Assembly (NCBI RefSeq): GCF_029674545.1
Contig: NZ_CP121354.1
Coordinates: forward strand, 5,961,001-6,025,000
Length of the DNA: 64,000 nt
Direction of reading: 5' to 3'
Origin: Mesorhizobium sp. WSM4904
GTDB lineage: Bacteria; Pseudomonadota; Alphaproteobacteria; Rhizobiales; Rhizobiaceae
A model generated the notes under the pieces. The model made no database searches. It saw nothing but the letters and a program-made list of their open reading frames with translations, and was not told the origin of the DNA. A program made the translations under genes and the position numbers. Position 1 is the stretch's first letter. Every line of letters begins with the position of its first letter. Positions 9,139 through 17,724 of this stretch are shown here, piece by piece.

Positions 9139-9375
9139 ATGCAAAAGCGTAAAGACCTGACGATCGACGAAGCCATCCGGGATCCGATGATCCGGCTGGC
9201 GATGAAGGCTGACGGGATCGATCCCAAAGCCTTCGAACGGATGCTGCGCTCGCGCGCGGCAGACAAGGCGCCGGACGGTGTGCCGCCGTCCTTCCTGGAA
9301 GACTCCGGCTCCGGCCGGTCCCGGCGCCTGCGCCATTTTGCAAAACCGTTCGGCGAGGCATCCGTGTCATGGTGA
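9139..9375 (+). CDS. Small conserved-looking protein of unknown function, first gene of the RND operon
   Basis: The 78-residue polar protein has no signal peptide or membrane segment. The first 45 residues (MQKRKDLTIDEAIRDPMIRL and a following helical, charged stretch) look like a folded small domain; the C-terminal third is basic. AAGGAG lies about 9 bases before ATG 9139, and its end overlaps the RND start by 7 bases, which suggests translational coupling. No function is recognised; a regulatory or assembly role with the pump is speculation. Confidence 0.6.
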   Translation: MQKRKDLTIDEAIRDPMIRLAMKADGIDPKAFERMLRSRAADKAPDGVPPSFLEDSGSGRSRRLRHFAKPFGEASVSW

Positions 9376-12300
9376 ACTTCTTCATCCACCGCCCGATCTT
9401 CGCGTCGGCGATCGCCATCATCATGGTGCTCGCCGGCGGGATCGCCTATTTCCTGCTGCCCGTCTCGCAGTTCCCCGACATCACGCCCCCGCAAGTCGTG
9501 GTCAGCGCCCATTATCCCGGCGCCAGCGCGCAAGTCGTGGCCGATACGGTCACCACGCCGCTCGAGCAGCAGATCAACGGCGTGCAAGGCATGACCTACA
9601 TGTCGTCGACGAGCTCGAATGACGGCTCCTCGACCATCACCATCACCTTCGATGTCGGCTATCCGCTGAGCACCGCGGCGGTCGACGTGCAGAACCGCGT
9701 CTCGCAGGCCGCATCCTCCCTTCCGGCGATCGTCAACCAGGGCGGCGTGACGATCAAGAAACAGAACCCCAATTTCGTTTTGATCGTCGACCTCACATCG
9801 CCGGACGGCTCCGTCGATCCGGTGGCGCTGAGCAACCTCGCCTATCTGCAGGTGGTCGACCCGCTGAAGCGGCTGCCCGGCGTCGGCGACGTGCAGATCT
9901 TCGGCGAACGCCGCTATTCGATGCGCGTCTGGCTCGACCCGGACAAATTGGCCAATCTCGGCATCACCGCGGTCGACGTGCAGAACGCCATTTCGGAGCA
10001 GAACGTGCAGGTGGCGGCCGGCAAGATCGGCCAGTCGCCGGCGCCGGCCGGCACCGCCTTCGAAATGCAGGTCAACGCGGTCGGCCGTTTGAGCGATCCG
10101 AAGGAATTCGGCGACATCGTCGTGCGCGCCAATTCGCAGAACGGCTCGCTGGTGCGGCTGCGCGACGTCGCCCGCATCGAGCTCGGCGCGCTGCAATATT
10201 CGTCGTCCGCCTTCTTCGGCAAGGACCCGACCGTGGTGCTCGCCGTCTACCAGATGCCCGGCTCCAACGCGCTCGACCTGCAGCAGCGGGTCAAGGACAA
10301 GATGCAGGAGCTTTCGCAGCGCTTCCCGAAGGGCGTCAGCTACGCCATGCATTACGACACGACGCGCTTCGTCTCGGCCTCGATGCATGACGTGCTGATC
10401 ACGCTCGGCGAGGCGCTGGTGCTGGTCGTGGCGGTGGTCTTCATCTTCCTGCAGAGCTGGCGCACCACCATCATCCCGACCATCGCCATCCCCGTGTCGC
10501 TGATAGCGACGCTGGCGGTGATGTACATGCTGGGCTTCTCGCTCAACATGCTCTCGCTGCTCGGCATGGTGCTGGCGATCGGCCTCGTCGTCGACGACGC
10601 CATCGTCGTGGTCGAGAACGTCGAGAGACAGCTCGAAGCCGGCCTGGCGCCGCTCGCCGCGACGCGCGCGGCCATGGCCGAGGTGACCGGGCCGATCATC
10701 GCCACCACCGCGGTGCTCGGGGCGGTGTTCATCCCGGTCGCCTTCATTCCCGGCGTTTCGGGGCGGCTCTACAACCAGTTCGCGCTCACCGTCGCGATCT
10801 CGGTCGGCATCTCTGCCTTCAATTCGCTGACGCTGAGCCCGGCGCTGAGCGCCGCGTTCCTGCGCCATCGCGGCGAGACGCAGTTCTTCCTGTTCCGCTG
10901 GTTCAATGCCGGCTTCGACTGGCTGTCGCATGCCTATGCCCATGGCGTGCGCATCCTGATCAAGCTGCGCTGGGCCATGCTCGGCCTGTTCGCGGCCGGC
11001 CTGGTCGCGACCTATTTCGTCTGGCAGAAGCTGCCCTCGACCTTTTTGCCCGTCGAGGACCAGGGCTATTTCTTCGTCGTCATCCAGCTGCCCGACGGCG
11101 CTTCGCTGGAGCGCACGGACGCGGTTGCCCAGAAGGCGCGCGACATCCTGCAGAGCACGCCCGGCGTCGACATCGTCGGCTCGATCAGCGGCCTGAACTT
11201 CCTGACCAGCGCCGCGCAGTCGAATTCGGCGGTGGAGTTCGCCATCCTGAAGCCGTGGGACGAGCGCGGGCCAGACCAGAACGCCTCGAAGCTGGTCGAG
11301 CAGGTGCGCGGCAAGCTGTTGCAGATGCCGGAAGCCTTCGCGCTGTCCTTCGATCCGCCCTCGATCCCGGGCCTCGGCACCACCGGCGGCTTCGAGTTCC
11401 AGGTGGAAGACCTCTCGGGCCGCGGCAGCGCCGCGCTGAACGAGGTCACACAGGCGCTGATCGCCGAGGCGCGCAAGCAGCCCGAGCTCAACCCGCAGCA
11501 GCTGTTCTCGTCCTTCTCGACCTCGACGCCACAGTTCAACTACGACCTCGACCGCAACAAGGCGAAGCTTCTCGGCCTCAACCTGCCGGACGTGTTCAAC
11601 ACGCTGCAGATCTATCTCGGCTCGCTCTACGTCAACGACTTCAACCTGTTCGGCCGCACCTTCCGTGTGACCATCCAGGCCGACAAGGACGCGCGCGGAA
11701 ATGCGAACGACATCTCGCGCCTCTATGTGCGCAACGCGTCGGGCGGCATGGTGCCGCTGAGCACGCTGGGCAAGCTGATGCCGATCGTCGGTCCGGAGAC
11801 CGTACCGCACTACAACAACAATGCCTCGGCTCTCATCAATGGCGGCGCCGCTCCGGGTTTCTCGTCCGGACAGGCGGTGGCGGCGATGGAGCGGGCGGCG
11901 GCAAACGTGCTGCCGAGGGACTTCGGCTATGAGTGGACCGGCATCACCTATCAGGAGCTCAAGGCCGGCTCGATCGCCTCGGTCGTGTTCGGCCTGGCGA
12001 TCGTCTTCGTCTTCCTGATCCTGGCGGCGCAATATGAAAGCTTCGCCATGCCTTTCATGGTGCTGCTTGCCGTCCCGCTCGCTCTGTTCGGCGCCTTCGT
12101 CGTGCTCCTGCTGCGCGGCATGCAGATCGACGTCTACTCGCAGATCGGCTTCGTCATGCTGATCGGCCTGGCGGCGAAGAACGCGATCCTGATCGTCGAG
12201 TTCGCCAGGCGGCGGCGCGAGGAAGGCCTGACCATCGTCGAGGCGGCGATGGAGGCCGCTCGGCTGAGGCTGCGGCCGATCCTGATGACGGCCTTCGCCT

Positions 12301-12563
12301 TCATCCTCGGCGTGCTGCCGCTGATGTTCGCGACGGGCGCGGGTGCTGCCAGCCGGCAGTCGATCGGCACCACCGTCTTCGGCGGCATGGTGGCGGCGAC
12401 CATCCTGTCGCTGGTCTTCGTGCCGGTCTTCTACGCGGTCATCGAGAAGCTGCGCGAGCGCGGCGGCGAGAACGAACCTGCCGCGGGGCATCAGTATGCC
12501 CCGCACCAACAAGAGATTGAACCGACCGCCGAGCCAGTGCGGCTCGCCGATGCGGCCGAATAG
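9369..12563 (+). CDS. RND efflux pump inner-membrane permease (HAE1/AcrB family)
   Basis: The 1064-residue protein has the typical AcrB layout: first helix after MVNFFIHRPIFAS, a large periplasmic porter/docking loop, a central helix block containing GLVVDDAIVVVENVER (proton-relay aspartates), a second periplasmic loop, and a closing helix block with GLAAKNAILIVEFARRRR. It would expel hydrophobic compounds by proton antiport as a trimer. The permease precedes its adaptor gene, the reverse of acrAB. No TolC-like outer-membrane gene lies nearby, so a channel encoded elsewhere must be shared. TetR twin operators upstream suggest inducible expression. Confidence 0.93.
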   Translation: MVNFFIHRPIFASAIAIIMVLAGGIAYFLLPVSQFPDITPPQVVVSAHYPGASAQVVADTVTTPLEQQINGVQGMTYMSSTSSNDGSSTITITFDVGYPLSTAAVDVQNRVSQAASSLPAIVNQGGVTIKKQNPNFVLIVDLTSPDGSVDPVALSNLAYLQVVDPLKRLPGVGDVQIFGERRYSMRVWLDPDKLANLGITAVDVQNAISEQNVQVAAGKIGQSPAPAGTAFEMQVNAVGRLSDPKEFGDIVVRANSQNGSLVRLRDVARIELGALQYSSSAFFGKDPTVVLAVYQMPGSNALDLQQRVKDKMQELSQRFPKGVSYAMHYDTTRFVSASMHDVLITLGEALVLVVAVVFIFLQSWRTTIIPTIAIPVSLIATLAVMYMLGFSLNMLSLLGMVLAIGLVVDDAIVVVENVERQLEAGLAPLAATRAAMAEVTGPIIATTAVLGAVFIPVAFIPGVSGRLYNQFALTVAISVGISAFNSLTLSPALSAAFLRHRGETQFFLFRWFNAGFDWLSHAYAHGVRILIKLRWAMLGLFAAGLVATYFVWQKLPSTFLPVEDQGYFFVVIQLPDGASLERTDAVAQKARDILQSTPGVDIVGSISGLNFLTSAAQSNSAVEFAILKPWDERGPDQNASKLVEQVRGKLLQMPEAFALSFDPPSIPGLGTTGGFEFQVEDLSGRGSAALNEVTQALIAEARKQPELNPQQLFSSFSTSTPQFNYDLDRNKAKLLGLNLPDVFNTLQIYLGSLYVNDFNLFGRTFRVTIQADKDARGNANDISRLYVRNASGGMVPLSTLGKLMPIVGPETVPHYNNNASALINGGAAPGFSSGQAVAAMERAAANVLPRDFGYEWTGITYQELKAGSIASVVFGLAIVFVFLILAAQYESFAMPFMVLLAVPLALFGAFVVLLLRGMQIDVYSQIGFVMLIGLAAKNAILIVEFARRRREEGLTIVEAAMEAARLRLRPILMTAFAFILGVLPLMFATGAGAASRQSIGTTVFGGMVAATILSLVFVPVFYAVIEKLRERGGENEPAAGHQYAPHQQEIEPTAEPVRLADAAE

Positions 12564-12577
12564 GATTGGAGACCAAC

Positions 12578-13732
12578 ATGCGTAAATGGAAAATCGCTTT
12601 AGGAACGGCCGTCGCGCTGGGCGCGATTTCGGTGGCAAGCGTCCACCTGCTCGACATGGGCAATCTCAGCCTCAACGCCAGCACGGCAGGTGCCGCACCC
12701 GCGCCCAAGGCCTTCGTCATGCCGGTGCCGGTGGTGAACGTCGTCAAGAAGACGCTGCCGATCTATCTCGACTACGCCGCGCGCGTCGAGCCGATCCGCA
12801 GCATCACGCTGCAGGCGCGCGTGCCGGGCTATCTGCAGGAGCAGACCGCGGCGGACGGCAGCGACGTCAAGCAGGGCGACCTGCTCTACAAGATAGCACG
12901 CGAGGACTATCAGGCAGCGCTCGACCAGGCCAAGGCGCAGGTCGAGCGCGACACGGCGACGCTCGACTATGCGCGCTCCAACCTCGGCCGCGGCAGCGAG
13001 CTCGCCAAGAGCGGCTATCTCGCCAAGGACAGTTTCGACCAGCGCACCAGCACCTTGCGCGGAGCCGAAGCGGCGCTGCTGCTCGACAAGGCGGCGGTGC
13101 GAACGGCCGAGCTCAATCTCGGCTATGCCGAAATCAAGGCGCCGTTCCCGGGACGCATCGGCCGCAACCAGGCCTCGGTCGGCACGCTGGTCAGCGTCGC
13201 CGGCACAGTGCTCAACACGCTGGTGCAGCTCGACCCGATCTACGTCACCTTCAATCCGAGCGAGACCGACTTGGTCCAGATCGAGGAAGCGAAGGCGGCC
13301 GGTCCGATCGCGGTCGACGTGCTTCTGCCGGGTGAGACCGAGCCAAGCCAGAAGGGCCAGCTCACCTTCATCGACAACACGATCGACCATTCGACCGGCA
13401 CGATCACCGCCCGCGCCACGATCGGCAACGCCAAGTTCAGGCTGCTGCCCGGCCAATATGTGCGCGTGCGGCTGCATGTGAAGGAGCAGCCCAACACGCT
13501 GATGGTGCCGCAGGTGGCGCTGGGCTCCAGCCAGCTCGGCAAATACCTCTACGTGCTCGGCAAGGGCAACACCGTGGACCAGAAACTGGTCTCGCTCGGG
13601 CCGACCGACGGCGACCTGATCTCCGTCACCTCCGGCATCTCCGAGAGCGACCAGGTGATCACAGGCAATTTGCAGAAGATCGGACCCGGAATGCCGGTTT
13701 CTCCCTTGCCGCAACCGAAACCGGCCAGCTGA
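12578..13732 (+). CDS. RND periplasmic adaptor subunit (HlyD/AcrA family)
   Basis: The 384-residue protein has an N-terminal hydrophobic anchor (residues about 6-30) without a lipobox cysteine, then the usual lipoyl half (VPGYLQEQTAADGSDVKQGDLLYKI region), an alpha-helical hairpin, the second lipoyl half (YAEIKAPFPGRIGRNQASVGTLVS), beta-barrel and membrane-proximal domains. It links the 9369 pump to an outer-membrane channel. ATG 12578 has GGAG upstream; a TTG at 12566 is less likely. The gene starts 14 bases after the pump and ends at a strong terminator. Confidence 0.9.
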   Translation: MRKWKIALGTAVALGAISVASVHLLDMGNLSLNASTAGAAPAPKAFVMPVPVVNVVKKTLPIYLDYAARVEPIRSITLQARVPGYLQEQTAADGSDVKQGDLLYKIAREDYQAALDQAKAQVERDTATLDYARSNLGRGSELAKSGYLAKDSFDQRTSTLRGAEAALLLDKAAVRTAELNLGYAEIKAPFPGRIGRNQASVGTLVSVAGTVLNTLVQLDPIYVTFNPSETDLVQIEEAKAAGPIAVDVLLPGETEPSQKGQLTFIDNTIDHSTGTITARATIGNAKFRLLPGQYVRVRLHVKEQPNTLMVPQVALGSSQLGKYLYVLGKGNTVDQKLVSLGPTDGDLISVTSGISESDQVITGNLQKIGPGMPVSPLPQPKPAS

Positions 13733-13756
13733 TAACCCCCATCAGTCCCGGTCCGA

Positions 13757-13797
13757 CGGCGCCCTCGGCTCCCACGCCGAGGGCGCCGTTTTTCTTT
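13757..13797 (+). terminator. Rho-independent terminator of the RND operon
   Basis: A 13-bp perfect stem (13757-13769 with 13776-13788, arm CGGCGCCCTCGGC) and a 6-base loop are followed by TTTTTCTTT. Confidence 0.92.
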
Positions 13798-13839
13798 GCG
13801 CGCCGCAATCAGCAAAAAATCGATCGCCGCCCCTTGTTG

Positions 13840-13853
13840 GATTGTCGACAATC
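13840..13853. promoter_or_regulatory. GntR-type operator palindrome GATTGTCGACAATC
   Basis: This 14-base perfect palindrome is 35 bases before the gntR start, which fits autoregulation by an FCD-type GntR protein. A degenerate copy (ATTGTTGACGAC, 15897-15908) lies before the ABC operon this regulator probably controls. Confidence 0.55.
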
Positions 13854-13888
13854 TGCTTGTCTTGCAGCCGGTTCATCCGGAGGGACAC

Positions 13889-14578
13889 ATGGCGAAGCTG
13901 GATTTCAGTCCGATCGCGGATACGACGCGCAGGGCGGAGATCATCGCGCTGCTCAGGCGCGCCATCCTGACGGGCCAGCTGGAACCCGGGCAAAAGCTCA
14001 ACGAGCTCAGGATTTCCGAACAGATGCGGGTGAGCCGCGCGCCGCTGCGCGAGGCGATGCGCGAGCTGGTGCAGGAAGGCATCCTGACCAGCATCCCCTA
14101 TGCCGGGACCTTCGTGATCGACGTCACCGCCAAGGACATCATCGACGCCTATTCCCTCAACAAGGTGCTGGAAGAATTCGCCATCGAGCTCGCCTGGCCG
14201 CAGCGCGACCAGCGTCTCTTCGACGAGCTCGACCGTCGCCATGAAGCGGTCAAGCAGGCGACGCGGGCGCTCGACACCACGCGCCAGATCGAGACGGCGC
14301 TGCGGCTGCACGGGCTGATCTACGAGTGGGCCGACAATTCGGTGCTGCTGGAGACCTGGCAGCGGCTGACCAGCCGGCTGCAGATGTATTTCGCGCTGCA
14401 TCAGCGCGCGCGCAACGAGCCAGTGCCGTCCGAGGACCTGCACGAAACCTATGTGGCGCTGCTCAAGGGCTCGGACATGCGCGCCGCCCAGCGGCATGCG
14501 CGCGAGCATATCGACGGCGATTTCGAAGAGCTTCTTGCCTATGCGCGCGGCCTCGAGAAGCGCGCCTCGAAGAACTGA
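13889..14578 (+). CDS. GntR-family (FCD subfamily) transcriptional regulator
   Basis: The 229-residue protein has a winged helix at about residues 12-75 (RRAILTGQLEPGQKLNELRI, then VSRAPLREAMRELVQEGIL) followed by an all-helical FCD ligand domain with conserved His residues (RLHGLIYEWAD, HARE H). FCD regulators usually sense an organic or amino acid. ATG 13889 has GGAGGGA upstream. A perfect palindrome lies just before it. The next gene starts 26 bases downstream, so the regulator and the enolase-superfamily enzyme probably share a message. Confidence 0.85.
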   Translation: MAKLDFSPIADTTRRAEIIALLRRAILTGQLEPGQKLNELRISEQMRVSRAPLREAMRELVQEGILTSIPYAGTFVIDVTAKDIIDAYSLNKVLEEFAIELAWPQRDQRLFDELDRRHEAVKQATRALDTTRQIETALRLHGLIYEWADNSVLLETWQRLTSRLQMYFALHQRARNEPVPSEDLHETYVALLKGSDMRAAQRHAREHIDGDFEELLAYARGLEKRASKN

Positions 14579-14604
14579 CCCACTCGCGGACAACGGACAG
14601 CAAC

Positions 14605-15708
14605 GTGAAGATCAAGAGCATCAAGGCCTATCATGTCGTGCAGCCCTTCGTCGACGGCCCCTACCGCATGTCCAAAGGGCGGGTCGCCGACTGTTTCGAC
14701 GCGGTGATCGTCGCCATCACCTCCGACAGCGGCGTGACCGGCTGGGGCGAGATGGCGCCGCTCGGCAATTTCTATTCGGCCGCGTTTCCGGCGGGAACGC
14801 GCGCGGGCGTGCCGGAGATCGCGCCGCATCTCATCGGCCACGATCCGCGCGGACTGGCCGGCATCGTCAGGCTGATGGACACGGTGTTCAAGGGCCACCC
14901 TTATGTGAAGGCCGCGCTCGACATGGCCTGCTGGGATCTGGCGGCGCGCGCGGCCGACGTGCCGCTGGTGACGATGCTCGGCGGCCGCGAGAGCGAGACG
15001 GCGGAACTCTACCGGGTCGTCACGCACGGCACGGTCGATCAGATGGCGGCGCTTGCCAAACGCATCGTCGCGGAAGGCTACCACCGGCTGCAGGTCAAGG
15101 TCGGCGGCAATGTGCGTGACGACATCGAGCGGGTGACCGCGGTCGCCGCGGCCGTGCCGAAAGGCACCGTGATCTTCTGCGACGCCAATGCCGGCTGGAC
15201 GCCCTACCAGGCGCGCCAGTTCGCCGACGCCACACGCGGCATCGACTACACGTTCGAGCAGCCCTGCACGACGATAGAGGAGAACATGTCGGTGCGCCGC
15301 ATGCTCGACAAGCCGATGGTGCTCGACGAATCCGTCACCTCGCTGCAGGAGATGCTGGAAATCCATCGCTGCGGCGCGGCCGACGGCCTGACGCTGAAGA
15401 TCTCGCGGCTGGGCGGCGTGACGCAGACCCGGTTGATCCGTGACGTTGCGGTCGATCTCGGTTTCATGATCACGGTCGAGGATACCGGCGGCGCCGAGAT
15501 CGACACCGCCGCCATGGCGCATCTGTCGCTGTCGACGCCGGAGGAGCGCCGGCTGCACGCCATCGCCTTCCACGAATGGGTGACGGTGCGCACCGCTTCC
15601 AACAAGCCGCCGGTGACGGGCAGCCGCATGGGCATCCCCGATGGGCCCGGCCTCGGTATCGACGTCGACCCCGACCTGCTCGGCAAGCCCTTCTTCGAGA
15701 TCGGCTGA
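14605..15708 (+). CDS. Enolase-superfamily enzyme (mandelate racemase/MLE family), possible amino-acid epimerase or hydroxyproline dehydratase
   Basis: The 367-residue protein has the capping domain and TIM barrel of the MR/MLE family. Visible active-site features are Lys in LQVKVGG after strand 2 (the first Lys of the usual K-x-K is Gln), metal ligands in CDANAGW, FEQPC and LDESV, and Lys in LKISRLGGV on strand 6. A Lys pair on opposite faces is typical of 1,1-proton-transfer epimerases and of cis-3-hydroxy-L-proline dehydratase. The GntR regulator and Dpp-like importer nearby suit a proline derivative or dipeptide. It starts at GTG 14605. The substrate is uncertain. Confidence 0.75.
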   Translation: MKIKSIKAYHVVQPFVDGPYRMSKGRVADCFDAVIVAITSDSGVTGWGEMAPLGNFYSAAFPAGTRAGVPEIAPHLIGHDPRGLAGIVRLMDTVFKGHPYVKAALDMACWDLAARAADVPLVTMLGGRESETAELYRVVTHGTVDQMAALAKRIVAEGYHRLQVKVGGNVRDDIERVTAVAAAVPKGTVIFCDANAGWTPYQARQFADATRGIDYTFEQPCTTIEENMSVRRMLDKPMVLDESVTSLQEMLEIHRCGAADGLTLKISRLGGVTQTRLIRDVAVDLGFMITVEDTGGAEIDTAAMAHLSLSTPEERRLHAIAFHEWVTVRTASNKPPVTGSRMGIPDGPGLGIDVDPDLLGKPFFEIG

Positions 15709-15896
15709 GATGAAGGCCGGCCGCATTGCACCGGGCGGACGTGAAGAAAGGAGGCGACAGACCGGGTAGATGAAGCGGCCCCGATTTCGATTGGGCCGCA
15801 AGACCGAACAAGGCATGCATCAAGAAAATCTGACCTTCCCGGTTCAAGGAGCGGATGGACCAGACCAAACTGCATGCTAGAGTTCGACCAACTGAA

Positions 15897-15943
15897 ATTG
15901 TTGACGACGGCCGGGACAGGAGAACTCCACGGAATTCGTCAAC
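15897..15943. promoter_or_regulatory. Possible GntR site and inverted repeat before the Dpp-like operon
   Basis: ATTGTTGACGAC at 15897-15908 matches the ATTGTCGAC half of the palindrome upstream of gntR with one mismatch. GTTGACGA (15900-15907) is also inverted at 15936-15943 (TCGTCAAC). Both lie in the 281-base gap before the solute-binding protein. Regulation of this operon by the 13889 GntR protein is inference. Confidence 0.35.
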
Positions 15944-15989
15944 CGGAATGCACTCGCCAACCACAAAAACTGGGGAAGGGTTTAAACCC

Positions 15990-17654
15990 ATGAGCAAGAA
16001 CTATCGCATTCTCGATCTCATCAGGCGCAACGGCACGCCGCTCGAAAATCATCTCATCGACGGCCTGGTCGACGGCCGCGTCAGCCGCCGCGATTTCGTC
16101 CGCCACGGCAGCCTGCTCGGCCTGTCGCTGCCGCTTCTCGGCCGCATCGGCATGGCGGCGGGCTTCGGCGCCGCGCCCTCGCTTGCCCGCGGGCAAGGGG
16201 CCCCCGGCGCCACCATCCGCGTCGGCAGCAACGTGCCGTCCGCCGCGATCGATCCGGTCACCATCGCCGACGCCGGCGGTCTGCTGGTGCTGCAGCAGGT
16301 CGCTGAATTCCTCTGCATCGACGGTCCCGACCTGGTGCTGAAGCCGGCGCTGGCGGAAAGCTGGAAGCCGAACGCCGACGGCACGGTTTGGACCTTCAAG
16401 CTGCGCAAGGGCGTCAAGTTCCACAGCGGCGGCGAGATGAAGGCCGACGACGTGGTGGCCAGCATCGACCGTCTCGCCGACCCCGCCAACTCGTCCAACG
16501 CGCTGTCGGTGTTCAACGGCATCCTGAAGAAGGGCGCGACCAAGAAGGTCGACGATTATACGGTCGAGTTCCACCTCGACGCACCGAACGGCAACTTCCC
16601 CTACATGGTGTCGTCCGACAACTACAACGCCGTCATCATCCCGGCGAGCTACAAGGGCGGCTACGAGCAGAGCTTCGACGGCACGGGTCCGTTCAAGCTC
16701 GAAAAATACACGGCCAAGGTCGGCGCCTCTTTCGTCCGCAACGAGGATTACTGGGGCGAGAAGGCCTTGCCGGAACGCACCGAGTTCACCTTCTTTTCCG
16801 ACATGCAGGCCCAGATCCTTGCCTTGCAGGGCGGCCAGATCGACATCATCAACCAGATGCCGGTGCTGGCCGGCGTCGGCCTGCTCAACGATCCGAACGT
16901 CTCCATCATCAGCCTGAAGTCGGTGGCGCACCAGCAGCTGCACATGCAGTGCGATTCCGATCCGTTCAAGGATCCGCGCGTGCGCCGGGCGATTGCGCTC
17001 AGCATCGACCGCAAGAAGCTCGTCGCCGGCCTCATGAAGGGCCGCGCCCAGGAGGGCAACGACAGCCCGTTCGCGGGCGTCTATCCGTCGACCGACGCCA
17101 GCGTGCCGCAGCGCGAGCAGGATATCGCGCAGGCCAAGCAGCTGATGGAAGCGGCGGGCGCCGGCAAGGGCTTCAAGGTGACGCTGACCACCGAGCGCTA
17201 TCTCGAAATCCCGGAATACGCGCAGCTCATCCAGAACTGGGTCAAGGAGATCGGCATCGAGCTCGAGCTCAACATCCTCGACCAGGGCGCCTATTACGGC
17301 GATGCCGTGTTCGGCAAGTCGAACTGGCTGGATTCGGTGATGGGCATCACCGACTACGGCCACCGCGGCGTGCCGAACGTCTATCTCGCCGCGCCGCTGA
17401 AGAGCGACGGCACCTGGAACGCAGCGCACTTCAAGAACAAGGACTATGACCAGCTGGCGACGAGCTATATCGCGGCTCTCGACCTCGAGGCGCAGAAAGC
17501 CACCGCCGGCAAGATCCAGAAGCTGCTGCTCGAGGAAACGCCGGTCATCTTCGGCTATTTCTACGACTACCTGACGGCGACGGCGAAAGGCGTGGCGGGC
17601 GTGCAGCCCACCGCCATGTCGCAGTTGTTCCTCGAGAAGGCTTCGAAAGCCTGA
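15990..17654 (+). CDS. ABC transporter solute-binding protein, family 5 (Dpp/Opp type), Tat-exported
   Basis: The 554-residue protein has a twin-arginine signal (SRRDFVRHGSLLGLSLP, Arg pair at residues 33-34), so it is likely exported folded, then an SBP_bac_5 domain with WTFKLRKGVKFHSG, FHLDAPNGNFPY and GTGPFKLE family blocks. It binds a peptide, opine or similar ligand in the periplasm. ATG 15990 follows GGGGAAGGG at 15972-15980; the frame is open further upstream to 15855 but has no better start. It heads an operon with two permeases and a fused ATPase. A paralogue with the same signal geometry is at 24218. Confidence 0.88.
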   Translation: MSKNYRILDLIRRNGTPLENHLIDGLVDGRVSRRDFVRHGSLLGLSLPLLGRIGMAAGFGAAPSLARGQGAPGATIRVGSNVPSAAIDPVTIADAGGLLVLQQVAEFLCIDGPDLVLKPALAESWKPNADGTVWTFKLRKGVKFHSGGEMKADDVVASIDRLADPANSSNALSVFNGILKKGATKKVDDYTVEFHLDAPNGNFPYMVSSDNYNAVIIPASYKGGYEQSFDGTGPFKLEKYTAKVGASFVRNEDYWGEKALPERTEFTFFSDMQAQILALQGGQIDIINQMPVLAGVGLLNDPNVSIISLKSVAHQQLHMQCDSDPFKDPRVRRAIALSIDRKKLVAGLMKGRAQEGNDSPFAGVYPSTDASVPQREQDIAQAKQLMEAAGAGKGFKVTLTTERYLEIPEYAQLIQNWVKEIGIELELNILDQGAYYGDAVFGKSNWLDSVMGITDYGHRGVPNVYLAAPLKSDGTWNAAHFKNKDYDQLATSYIAALDLEAQKATAGKIQKLLLEETPVIFGYFYDYLTATAKGVAGVQPTAMSQLFLEKASKA

Positions 17655-17724
17655 CAAGAGCGAACAAGCTTATCCCTGACGGCCGGCTGTCCACGGAGAG
17701 CCGGCTCCAATAGGAGTATTCGCC

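Noticed and set aside
8967..12638. A 1223-codon open frame on the minus strand
   Set aside because: It is antisense to the RND permease, which has full family motifs. High-GC codon bias often leaves the antisense frame open; its translation is rich in Arg, His and Asp and resembles no protein.
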